The position numbers and the translations under genes are program-made. From Haematococcus lacustris (lineage: Eukaryota; Chlorophyta; Chlorophyceae; Chlamydomonadales; Haematococcaceae): a stretch of DNA of 64,000 nt. Positions 1 through 9,044 of this stretch are shown here, one piece after another. The notes beneath the pieces were generated by a model. It did no database searches. It worked only from the letters and a program-made list of their open reading frames with translations, and was not told the DNA's origin. The stretch covers positions 1,382,368 to 1,446,367 of the forward strand of contig JASKMD010000022.1 of NCBI GenBank assembly GCA_030144725.1. The letters run 5' to 3'. Numbering within the stretch: the first letter of the stretch is position 1; the number at the start of each line of letters is the position of its first letter.

Positions 1-415
1 GTGACTCACATGTTCAACCTTAACCATGCCCCCCCCCCCCTTCATGTGAGCCCCCCTTCCACGCTTTGCCGCCCTCATGGAAACCTGCTCTTCCAGCTCC
101 TGCCTGTTGTAGATTTGATCCACTGCTCGGAAATATAGAGCTGGTTGCTCCTCTGCTGAGCGCTGAATAGCTGCCTCCATCATGTCGTTGCTCACAACTA
201 GGCGCTTCCATGGTGCTAGGGTCACCTTGCCCTTGCCTGACTGAATGGAGGCTTTTGCGGCTGCCAGCAGCTGATCCTTGCTGGGGGGAAAAAGGCCCGT
301 CTTGGCAAATGCACGCTTCGATGGTTCCTTGCTGAGCCCCACTGAGAAGTGGAGAGCTGAGTCGATCAAGCTGATGCGTTGGGACAGTGTGGGCCGGAAA
401 CCACCACTCCCATGG
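1..415 (-). CDS. Unrecognised partial reading frame, possibly transposase-derived
   Basis: A minus-strand frame is open from about 415 to the window edge, so it is cut off by the window. It reads like real protein rather than a shadow frame, with segments such as AFAKTGLFPPSKDQL and APWKRLVVSNDMMEA and a following Gln/Glu-rich helical stretch (about 200-70). I do not recognise the family. The 'AFxKxGLFPPS' pattern is reminiscent of the C-terminal part of pogo/jerky-type DDE transposases, but that is only an impression. No start codon is evident at the right end, where a 32-bp tandem duplication (409-474) interrupts the frame. A run of 12 C (29-40) lies inside the frame near the edge and could hide an indel. 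Confidence 0.35.
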
Positions 416-474
416 TTGGCCTTCACACTGCTAAATAAGCTTCCCATGGTTGGCCTTCACACTGCTAAATAAGC
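409..474. repeat. 32-bp tandem duplication
   Basis: Two identical 32-bp copies (409-440 and 443-474), each starting CCCATGGTTGG and ending TAAATAAGC, are separated by TT. They sit at the right end of the partial reading frame. Confidence 0.85.
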
Positions 475-837
475 AAGGGCCAAGGATTGAGCTCTGCAAG
501 AAGAAAAATCAGATCCTGCTACATGAGAAATTTTTAAGCCCAATGCGGAAAGCGCTGCCGCATTGCAGCCGCATGTTTAACCGAGCGCGCTTGTTGTGCC
601 ATCTGTGTTACCTACCAAGGTATTAGGAAGCGTTGAGGAAGGTTCCTGAAACGCTCCCTGTAGACGCGGCCGGGCCTTAACTCCGGATGCGGGTAAACCC
701 GGCGGACCCGGCAGTGTCGAGATCTCGCATCCCACCCCGCGCCAACGTGACGCGACCCGACAACCACCCTAGCCACTACCTAACGACGCGATGCGCAGAA
801 AAAAAACGGGGGCGTTCGGTGAAGAAACAAGAGAACA

Positions 838-3800
838 CGAGATATGGGGTGGCCAGAATTAGGCAACTCTCTGTGTAGCCACTGCACAGGAGGTGGTCCA
901 GCCAGCCCAGGCACTGCCCCTGAAGCATCTGTGCGATAGGGCTTCACCAAGGACACATGAAAGTTTCATTGAAACACGTTGTGGAGTCGAGACCACTCAT
1001 CTGGCAGCCACAGCTTCACATTGCACATTGAATGGGCCCACATAGCGAGGCTTAAGCTTACGGACTCCAGGCTGGTTAGCCTTACCCCTCATGTTCTGTG
1101 TGCTCAGCAGCACCATGTCACCAGGCAGGTAAAGTGCCTCACGCCGTTTGTTATCCTGATATGACTTCATGCGCTTCTGCGCCCGCGCTAGGCACTACCT
1201 CGCCTGCTCAACCGCTGTCTTCATGCCCTTCACAAAATCATGCGCCTGCGGCACCTTCTGCGGCAGGTCGAGCAGCTCAGCCAGCCGCGGATGATAGCCA
1301 TAATTCAGGTAGAAGGGCGTGCTGCGGACCGACTCCTGCCAGGCATTGTTGATGGCGAACTCCACCAGAGGTAAGTACTCCGCCCAGTCCCGCTGGTCAG
1401 GCCTGATGAAGTGCCTTAGCATTTCCTCGATTACCCGGTTAACACGCTCTGTTTGGCCATCTGTTTCAGGGTGGTAGGCGCTGGATAGGTTCACCTGGAC
1501 CTGGAGCAGCTTGGTCACCTCAGCCCAGAACTTGTTGTGGAACTGGGGTCCTCTGTCACTGACCACACTCCTCGGCATCCCATGCAGCCGGAACACATGC
1601 TCAAGGAACAGCTTGGCATACTGTGTGGCAGTCATGCTCTCCCAGGTCTTCACCAGGTGTACCATCTTTGTTAGTCTGTCCACAAACACTAATATTGAGT
1701 CATATTTGTTGGGCCCACTTGCAGGTAGCTTCACTATGAGGTCCATTGACACGCTGTCCCACGGTCTCTCAGGTATGGGCAGCGGCTGCAGCAGGCCAGC
1801 AGGCTTCTTGGCACTTGACTTGTTCACTTGGCACGAGTGGCAGCTGCGCACATAGCTCTTCACATCCTTTGACACACCAGGCCATGTAAACCAGCGCGTC
1901 ACCTGCTCAAGGGTCTTCGTCATACCCAGGTGACCAGCAGATCTGGTGTCATGCATGGTGTATATCACTTTCTTCCGTAGCGCAGCGTCATCAGGCACCA
2001 CCACTCTGCCCCACTCAGTCAGCCACAGCCCCTCATGCTGGTATAGCTGCGATGTGAAGGCCTCATCAGCAAAGCGTGTGTCAGCCGCATAGGCTTGTTT
2101 GATTGCCTGCATTAGGGTTAAGGGACCCGACTCAGTTGTGGACTGCTCGTCACCACCTTGTTTGTTTGATTTGTTTTGTGACTCTGTTGTTTGTTGTTGC
2201 TGCCGCAGGGCTTCCCCCCCACCTGGCTGCGCCCCCTTTTGATGTGCACTTGTCATTCTTGCCTGGCCAGGCGTATGGGCAGCAGCCAAATCATCAGGTG
2301 GGGCCAATTGGCCTGCTCTTTGGGCAGCCTCCCGGGCAGCCACCTGCCCCAGCTCAGCACTTTCTCGCAGCCGGGCAGCAGTGCGGCGTGTAGTGATGGC
2401 GTAGATCAGCCCTTCAGCCCGGGAGCTTAGCGTCATGATCACAGTCATGGCGTCTTCAGAGTCAGCATTGTGTGGTGATGATGAGCATGTAAGCGCCACC
2501 TCATTGGCCAGAGCGGGGTTACGGCTGATAGGGTCAGCCACATTAGTTGCACCGGGTATGTATTTGATCTCATACTTGTAGCGTGATAGCTCTTCCATCC
2601 ATCTGACCTGCCGCCTCGACAGATTGGGCTGTGTTTGCAGGTAGATGAGGGGATTGTGATCAGTCAGGATTGTAACATCAACCGCTCCATCCAAATAGCA
2701 CCTCCACTCTCTGACTGCTCTGATTATACCCAGCAGCTCCTGCTCTCCAATGGCATAGCGCGTCTCAGCTGGGGACATCTTTTTACTTGTATAAGCAATT
2801 GGCCTGCCATCTTGCATCAGCACCCCACCGGTGCCTACCAGCGACGCATCGGTGCACACTACAAAAGGCTTGCTGAAATCAGGCAGAGCCAGCACAGGAG
2901 CAGAGCACAGCGCCTCTTTCAGGCCATCGAATGCTGCTAGCTCGCTACCCCCAAAGTGTTCCCAGTCATACGCAGCAGCCACTTGCTTGCTGGTCAGATT
3001 CGTCAACGGCGCAGCCAGAGAGCTGAAGTTGGGTATGAACCGCCTGAAGTAGTTTGCCAGCCCCAGGAAGGCCTGCAGGTCTTTTAGGTTGCGCGGCGTC
3101 GGCCATTCTTTCACGACTTGCACTTTCGCAGGGTCGACAGCAATCCCTTTGCTGCCCACGATGTGGCCCAAGAACGCCAGCTGCGTCTTGTTAAACTCGC
3201 ACTTTGCCAGTTTGGCGTAGAATTTGTTTTCTCGCATGAGCTGCAGGACTTGCCTCAGGTGCTGCACATGCTCCTCAGGGGTGTTGCTCATCACCAGAAT
3301 GTCATCAATGTACACCAACACACACTCATTGATCAAAGGCTTAAACACGTTATTCATCATCCGTTGGAACGTAGCAGGGGCGTTGGTCAGCCCAAAACAG
3401 AGCACCTTGAACTGGAACTGGCCCATTGGCGTCAAGAAGGCAGTCTTAGGCACATCCTCCTCTGTGATCCTGATCTGGTGGTACCCAGACTGCAGGTCAA
3501 GGGAGCTAAACACCCTCTTGCCGGCCAGCTTGTCAAATAGGTCATCAATCCTGGGCAGGGGGTACCTGTCCCTCACTGTTAGCTTGTTGAGAGCACGGTA
3601 ATCAATACACATCCTCAGGCTCCCATCTTTCTTTTGCACAAACAGGATTGGTGCCCCGTATGGGCTGCTGCTTGGCTCAATCAACCCTTTGGCCAGCAGC
3701 TCAGCCACCTGCTTCTTCACTTCAGCCTCCTCTCTGGGGCTTAGCTTGTACATACGTTTGTAGGGAGCTTCAGCCCCGGGTGGTGTCCTGATTGTGTGCC

Positions 3801-4650
3801 CCACTGGCCTGTCAGGGGGCAACCCTGGTGGCATGTCCCCAAACACATCAGCATACTCAGATAACAACCCATCTAGCACAGCTTGTGGCACCAACTCGGG
3901 GTCCTGCTCAGCCTTCGTGTTCTGCTCACTGCATCCAGCCACTACAGCTGCCAAGCTGCCCTGGTGCCAGCCCTGCTGGTCGCCAGCATCGCCAGGCTTC
4001 ACTAGCATCAGCCAGCTGCTGCAACCTTTCCGCAGTTGTCGCACGGCTTGGCCCGGACTAAGCAGCTTAATTTCGGCTGCGCTTTCCCATTGCTCTTTCA
4101 TAGCAGCCACAGCCGCAAACCCAGGCAGGTGCTTTGGTTGCAGTGCGAACAAGTTTACAGGCTTCCCCGACTCTCCGAGTGCCTCAAACAGCGTGCACAC
4201 CCCGTGCTTAACCTTCAGCACTGCATCGTGCTCGTGCATCCAATCGACACCTAGGATCAGGTCGACACCATTGAGCATTCCTGGCATGACCACTGCATTG
4301 CAATTCGTCTTGCTTTTTTGCACCTCCAGCAGGCCACAACGACGTTCAGTGATCACCACAGGCTGATTGGTTGCGGTCAGCACTCTCAGGAGTTCCATCA
4401 TGATCTTCCTTTGTAGTGCAGCAGGGTAGTTCACGTCTTGGCTGGCCCCCAAACAGAAATGGTAGCTGCAATCTTGCAGGCTGTACCTCAGCAGCCATGA
4501 CCATTCTCTTACATACAGAGTTGGCCTCAGACATAGGCACAGAATTGCTTCTCCCAGGCCAAGTCGGCGCAAACAACAATTGCAACATCGCGCCTCTCGC
4601 GCATCACGCCTCTCGCGCTCCTGGGTTACGCAACTTCTTCGCACCCAACT
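838..4650 (-). mobile_element. Degenerate Ty3/gypsy LTR retrotransposon (pol region)
   Basis: The pol gene is on the minus strand. Beyond its TAG stop at 1195-1197 the same frame continues as recognisable pol C-terminus (KSYQDNKRREALYLPGDMV, then RKLKPRYVGPFNVQ). A frameshift near 1015-1020 then leads to KLWLPDEWSRLHNVF, and a further break leads to FHVSLVKPYRTDASG near 900-945. So the copy carries at least one nonsense change and two frame breaks. No chromodomain could be read beyond this. Neither LTR could be identified by eye, so the outer ends are approximate. Gag is not visible upstream of 4644. Confidence 0.8.
1195..4644 (-). CDS. Ty3/gypsy pol polyprotein (protease remnant, RT, RNase H, integrase)
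   Basis: This 1149-residue frame carries the pol domains in gypsy order. The C-terminal half of the aspartic protease is at about residues 100-155 (LILGVDWMHEHDAVL); its catalytic DSG half is not readable. Reverse transcriptase is at about 300-495, with SLDLQSGYHQ at 381 and the catalytic YIDD at 445-448. RNase H is at about 590-710 (CTDAS at 597, E635, TDHN at 661). The integrase zinc finger is His898, His905, Cys935, Cys938, and the integrase core triad is D968, D1030 (SDRGPQF) and E1066 (QTERVN). The enzymes copy the element RNA into DNA and insert it. The first 60 or so residues look like out-of-frame sequence, so the annotated Met is not the true start. The frame ends in a premature TAG, because pol-like sequence continues past it. 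Confidence 0.9.
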   Translation of the reverse strand: MRRSCVTQERERRDAREARCCNCCLRRLGLGEAILCLCLRPTLYVREWSWLLRYSLQDCSYHFCLGASQDVNYPAALQRKIMMELLRVLTATNQPVVITERRCGLLEVQKSKTNCNAVVMPGMLNGVDLILGVDWMHEHDAVLKVKHGVCTLFEALGESGKPVNLFALQPKHLPGFAAVAAMKEQWESAAEIKLLSPGQAVRQLRKGCSSWLMLVKPGDAGDQQGWHQGSLAAVVAGCSEQNTKAEQDPELVPQAVLDGLLSEYADVFGDMPPGLPPDRPVGHTIRTPPGAEAPYKRMYKLSPREEAEVKKQVAELLAKGLIEPSSSPYGAPILFVQKKDGSLRMCIDYRALNKLTVRDRYPLPRIDDLFDKLAGKRVFSSLDLQSGYHQIRITEEDVPKTAFLTPMGQFQFKVLCFGLTNAPATFQRMMNNVFKPLINECVLVYIDDILVMSNTPEEHVQHLRQVLQLMRENKFYAKLAKCEFNKTQLAFLGHIVGSKGIAVDPAKVQVVKEWPTPRNLKDLQAFLGLANYFRRFIPNFSSLAAPLTNLTSKQVAAAYDWEHFGGSELAAFDGLKEALCSAPVLALPDFSKPFVVCTDASLVGTGGVLMQDGRPIAYTSKKMSPAETRYAIGEQELLGIIRAVREWRCYLDGAVDVTILTDHNPLIYLQTQPNLSRRQVRWMEELSRYKYEIKYIPGATNVADPISRNPALANEVALTCSSSPHNADSEDAMTVIMTLSSRAEGLIYAITTRRTAARLRESAELGQVAAREAAQRAGQLAPPDDLAAAHTPGQARMTSAHQKGAQPGGGEALRQQQQTTESQNKSNKQGGDEQSTTESGPLTLMQAIKQAYAADTRFADEAFTSQLYQHEGLWLTEWGRVVVPDDAALRKKVIYTMHDTRSAGHLGMTKTLEQVTRWFTWPGVSKDVKSYVRSCHSCQVNKSSAKKPAGLLQPLPIPERPWDSVSMDLIVKLPASGPNKYDSILVFVDRLTKMVHLVKTWESMTATQYAKLFLEHVFRLHGMPRSVVSDRGPQFHNKFWAEVTKLLQVQVNLSSAYHPETDGQTERVNRVIEEMLRHFIRPDQRDWAEYLPLVEFAINNAWQESVRSTPFYLNYGYHPRLAELLDLPQKVPQAHDFVKGMKTAVEQAR

Positions 4651-5511
4651 GAGCCATCACCGGCCTCTCGACGACTACTGTCACCTCCATCGCCACTCTC
4701 GCAGAACCAACCCCCGCCGACTGGTTGTACCGCACAAAGGCTCATTAGCCACTGGTTTCCAGGCTCTCTAGCCTCTTCGCTCAGCTCAGAGCCCACACAC
4801 AGCCGTCGCTTCGCGACAATTCCACAACTGGCGCACTACAGCCAGCTCCGACTCAAGCGCGTTTCCACACGCCAACCAGAACGTCCTCTGCCGCTCATCC
4901 TCAGGCAGATACGTGGCAAATAGATCCAGTCGGACTCAGGAACATGGGTCGGAAACCAACTGTTACGAGACGTCCGGTGACGGTGACAGAGTTCTCCATG
5001 ACATACTGGGCGTTGTCAGGAAGTCTGCCCGGGAATCGAACCCGGCCTCAGATCACCGCACCACGTCACACTTCTCATAGGGGCGTTACGATTATTGCCT
5101 CAGCATTACATCATCACGTAACAATGCGTCAGCATCGTATGCAAAACGCACTAAGAAACAGCACCCGGTGCTAACCTGGGAAGTATTCGCGAGTTGCTTG
5201 TCCGACGGCAGCAAAGGCTGCTCGGCACGGACATGCCTCCGGCCACCAATCCACCTCACCTATTGCGACACGCATAGAAACAGATGGAGAATGACGTTGC
5301 GAAGCTAATCAAGTCGTCGAGACAAAGAAGTACAATCGACAAAAGAGGGCCTAACCTGCTAGCGACACCGTTGTGAGATGTAATGGCCAACGGTGGAAGA
5401 ATTACATGCAGCGGATCAAAGACGGTGCCAAAAAGTGAATTGCGGGGCCAATGGCGGGGGTGACCTCTAGCGCACACACATCCCCTTTGTAAGGGGCAAT
5501 CGAATTGTTTG
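4651..5511. other. Intergenic; possible gypsy 5' remnant, tRNA-like T-arm
   Basis: No convincing gene is seen here. On the minus strand, 5031-5042 reads GGTTCGATTCCC, a perfect tRNA T-loop/B-box match, followed by an acceptor-like tail. No matching 5' acceptor or anticodon arm lies at the right distance, so it is at most a tRNA or SINE relic. The gypsy 5' LTR may lie in this interval but was not identified. Confidence 0.4.
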
Positions 5512-5821
5512 TTAGTTTGGCTCGTGGCATGTTACACATGTCACTGTCGCTGCCGCTGGCCGCCGCTGCCCCTTCCGCAGCAGGCCTCTGTCGCGCACTT
5601 GCACCCACGCCTGGCCTGGTCTGCCTGGGTTAGGCATGGCGGGGCGGCCCAGCCAGCTGCTGAGCTCGCGTGGGCGGCTCGGCCCGGCTGCAATGCGGCG
5701 GATGTCCAGCGCGGCTGACACGTCTCAGTCGTAGAACCTGCGCCTGATGACATTGCTTGTAGAGCACATCGAGCCCCGGATCCGGGACCGCTTCGCCATG
5801 CTGCGCACCGGGTACAGCCAC
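5512..5821 (-). pseudogene. C-terminal exon of a Fanzor/TnpB-like protein, broken by a stop
   Basis: A strong 3' splice site (TTGCCTTGCAG) precedes 5821. The exon reads WLYPVRSMAKRSRIRG, then RRRFYD, a TGA stop, then DVSAALDIRRIAAG, and ends near 5512. If the TGA is a mutated CGA (Arg), the core becomes FYDRDVSAALDI. This matches the RuvC-III context DRDxNAAxNI of IS200/IS605-type TnpB nucleases and their eukaryotic Fanzor relatives. The downstream tail (RPRELSSWLGRPAMPNPGR) is of the kind I associate with green-algal members, but that is from memory. The upstream exons would lie beyond 5821, and the N gap begins 180 bp away. A related fragment in the same orientation lies at 13440-13954. The match rests on one motif and the splice context; a database search would be decisive. 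Confidence 0.45.
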
Positions 5822-6000
5822 CTGCAAGGCAACATATGTCAATGCTCACTTGTAACATCCTTCCTTGCCAGACCAAGTATTAAGTCAAATCATGTCTAGT
5901 CTAAACGGTGCAGGGCACAGTCTAGGCTGGTGTGTGAGTCAGGTGTCCCCAACTAACAGAAAACCTACCCCTGGTAATCAAAACGACGCCGCGTCCCAGT

Positions 6001-6500
6001 NNNNNNNNNNNNNNNNNNNNNNNNNNNNNNNNNNNNNNNNNNNNNNNNNNNNNNNNNNNNNNNNNNNNNNNNNNNNNNNNNNNNNNNNNNNNNNNNNNNN
6101 NNNNNNNNNNNNNNNNNNNNNNNNNNNNNNNNNNNNNNNNNNNNNNNNNNNNNNNNNNNNNNNNNNNNNNNNNNNNNNNNNNNNNNNNNNNNNNNNNNNN
6201 NNNNNNNNNNNNNNNNNNNNNNNNNNNNNNNNNNNNNNNNNNNNNNNNNNNNNNNNNNNNNNNNNNNNNNNNNNNNNNNNNNNNNNNNNNNNNNNNNNNN
6301 NNNNNNNNNNNNNNNNNNNNNNNNNNNNNNNNNNNNNNNNNNNNNNNNNNNNNNNNNNNNNNNNNNNNNNNNNNNNNNNNNNNNNNNNNNNNNNNNNNNN
6401 NNNNNNNNNNNNNNNNNNNNNNNNNNNNNNNNNNNNNNNNNNNNNNNNNNNNNNNNNNNNNNNNNNNNNNNNNNNNNNNNNNNNNNNNNNNNNNNNNNNN
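6001..6500. other. Assembly gap (500 N)
   Basis: Exactly 500 undetermined bases. The sequences on both sides are unrelated by eye, so the real length is unknown. Upstream exons of the minus-strand Fanzor-like fragment could lie here. Confidence 0.99.
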
Positions 6501-6789
6501 ACCCAGCCACGTGGTCTCTAATTATGCTTCGCACATCCCCGGATAGAGTACTCTGTCAGCTACGGGGTGAAGTGTGTATCATTAATTCCCGTGTATTGTG
6601 CTGAGCGCACTGGCGGCTCAAATATCAACATTCAAATTCATGCGTGTATTGCTCATGCGGGCCTCGCCGCGATCGACCGCCGCGACCGACGTGGCCCAGT
6701 AGCCCCTGCAAACAGTCAGGGACAATCGCCGCAGTAGAAACGGGCATCACGGCATGACAAACAGATGCAACTAAGCAGTACAAGGTGTG

Positions 6790-7300
6790 TAGGCCATTGG
6801 GGTGGGCAGGAGTTGCTAGGGATGGGACTGGGAAGGGGCAAAGGGAGGGAGGTAGGGAGGGCAATGGGGGGCTTGGGAGGGGGTGGTGGTGGTGGGGGAG
6901 GGCGGGGCTGGGGAGGGGGTGGGGCTGCAAGAGGGTGCAAGGGGGTGCAAGGGGGTGCGAGGGGGCACGGTCTAGAGTGGGAGGGGGTGGGAGGGGGCTG
7001 GGAAGGGGTGGGGGGGGGCTGGAAGGGTTCCTGGGAGGGGGTGGGAGGGGGCTGGGAGGGGGTGGGAGGGGGTGGGAGGGGATTGAAAGGCAGTGCTAGG
7101 GGGTGGGAGGGCGGGGCTGGGGCTGGGAGGGGGTGGGAGGGGGTGGGAGGGTGGGGCTGGGGCTGGGAGGGGGTGGGAGTGCGGGCTGGGGGTGGGAGGG
7201 GTGGGGAAGGCGGGGCTGGGGCTGGAAGGGGGTGGGATGGGGTGGGAGGGCGGGGCTGGGGGTGGGAGGGGGTGGGGCTGCCAGGGGGTGGTCCAGTTGG
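6790..7300 (+). repeat. G-rich minisatellite (GGGAGGGGGTG / GGGGCTGGG units)
   Basis: About 500 bp of imperfect tandem units built from GGGAGGGGGTGGGAGGG and GGGGCTGGGGCTGGGA. The plus strand has many runs of three to six G separated by one to three bases and fits the G-quadruplex pattern repeatedly. The open frames on either strand here (Gly/Trp-rich or Pro/Ser-rich) are composition artefacts. Confidence 0.85.
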
Positions 7301-7320
7301 GCTAGTCAGCACTGCAAGGC

Positions 7321-8990
7321 AAAGTTAGGTCACGCCAAAGTATGTTCCCACAAGCCTACTCAATGAAATGACGTGCTTTCTTCTCCAGCAGCTGTGACGT
7401 TGAGTAAGGAACAGAGTTACAGATCGAAAGTCTGAAAAGTCGCAGTGGTCAGCTCACAACATACTACTTTGTGGATGGGGGTCCCTTTCCTGTGTGACTG
7501 GCGAGAGAGAGACGCACATTCTCCGCGTTTCTTGCAATGTCGATCAGTAACTTGCCCCTCGACGGTCTCCCGACGCCGCCTGCACCAACAAAAGACTCGC
7601 GGAGCAAGCCTGGCGGGCTAAACATAGATTGTACTTCAGGCTCGATGCCAAGCGCAGTTCGCTCATTGGTGCCGCTACTCACCACTAGACCAATCGATAG
7701 TGAGCAGCTGAGGTGTGTTCGCGCTCGCTTGCGCCGGCATGGACTCTGATGCAAGGATTAACTCGCCGCTTGCCAGTAGATGCGGAGTAATTCGGTGGTG
7801 CCAATGCAACAAACGCTATCTCAATCGGTGCACTTTGTTGCGAGTACTTGCATGAAGATTACCAACCCCATGTTGGGGACTCCTGAGTGTGAGATGTAAC
7901 GACTCCAGCTATGTAATGACTCCATGCACAATGCACATGCACCTGAAGGACTCTGCTTGACCTTGCACCACGTTGGTGCGGGCAGAGCTAACCCTGCTGG
8001 TCAGACCCTCCCAACTCTGTTGATGGCTTTTACACAACCTTGTCATGCATGTCCCGGTGCCGAGACGTGTGCGATAGGCGTAGCACCGTGCGGCATGCGA
8101 TGACCGCTTAGTCTTCTATACGCCCGTAATGCCAGGAACCCCGTAAACGAAAAAGAGCGCCCACCAATCAGCCGGTCGCTCTCACCACATCGCGCAGCGC
8201 AAGTCAGCTATGGGAGTGCTTCGCAATACCGTGGTGGACTCCTAGCGCTCTAAGGGCAAGTACAGCCGGCGCTTGTGATTCCTCCCGGCTCAATTAACCC
8301 GACAGTGTTTCCTGGATGTAGACGCGCGCCCAGTTCTACTTCTGTGGAGGCATACTCGTTGATGGGCCTTACGCTTACATATACCTTCCATTTCAAGGTC
8401 AGCAGCCTACACCAAGCTTGCTATGTTGCTGTTGATGAGTATGCCATATGAAGGAGAGTGACCTGCCCTTGCTACCACTCTCAATGTAGACAAAGCATAG
8501 GTAACCAGGCAGTTATCCACTTCGTGCATAGCTACCCCCATCACCATCTTTGGCTATTGTTGCAGGAGCCCTCTTACTAGCAACACCACCACCACCACTA
8601 CCACCTCCACCACTACCTCCTAGCCTACCACCACCACCCAGCCCAGCCCTCCCACTTCCCCCCTCCCTCCACCCCCTCCTTGACATAGCAGCCCTCTCCC
8701 TACACTACCCAGCAGCCAAGAGCAAGCCCCCTCTCCCTGCTACAACCTGCTAGTAAGTTACTTTAACGCAGCATCGCTTTGCCCAAACCTGCCCTGCCCT
8801 GCACCATGTGCCTACCACCACCCAATCCTAGTCTCTACACCCATGATGGCATCCTCAGCCTTCAGTCCCAGCCTTATAGTTACAGCCATAGAGTTATCCA
8901 CCGTATGCATAGCTACACCCCTACACCACCATTGTTGCCAACTGTTGCAGGATTTACCCAATCTCAGCCGCTACCACCACCACCACGATC
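7321..8990. other. Intergenic, no gene supported
   Basis: No coding frame with protein-like composition is seen. From about 8500 to 9040 there are two diverged copies of a segment containing 'gttatccac...gcatagctac...ttgcag' followed by CCA/CCT-rich sequence (about 8507-8650 and 8890-9020). These could be 5' UTR, introns or proline-rich 5' exons of the transposase-like gene that follows. Confidence 0.5.
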
Positions 8991-9044
8991 ACCACCACCT
9001 CCTAGCCTGCCTCCACCTACCGCTCCAGCTCAGCCAGCCATCCT

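Noticed and set aside
5026..5050. tRNA gene or primer binding site around the T-arm-like sequence
   Set aside because: The T-loop/B-box match is perfect but there is no anticodon arm or pairing acceptor strand. For the minus-strand gypsy element a primer binding site would have to read as the complement.
6625..7366. Pro/Ser-rich or Gly/Trp-rich proteins near the N gap
   Set aside because: They follow from the G-rich minisatellite composition; no splice or start context supports them.
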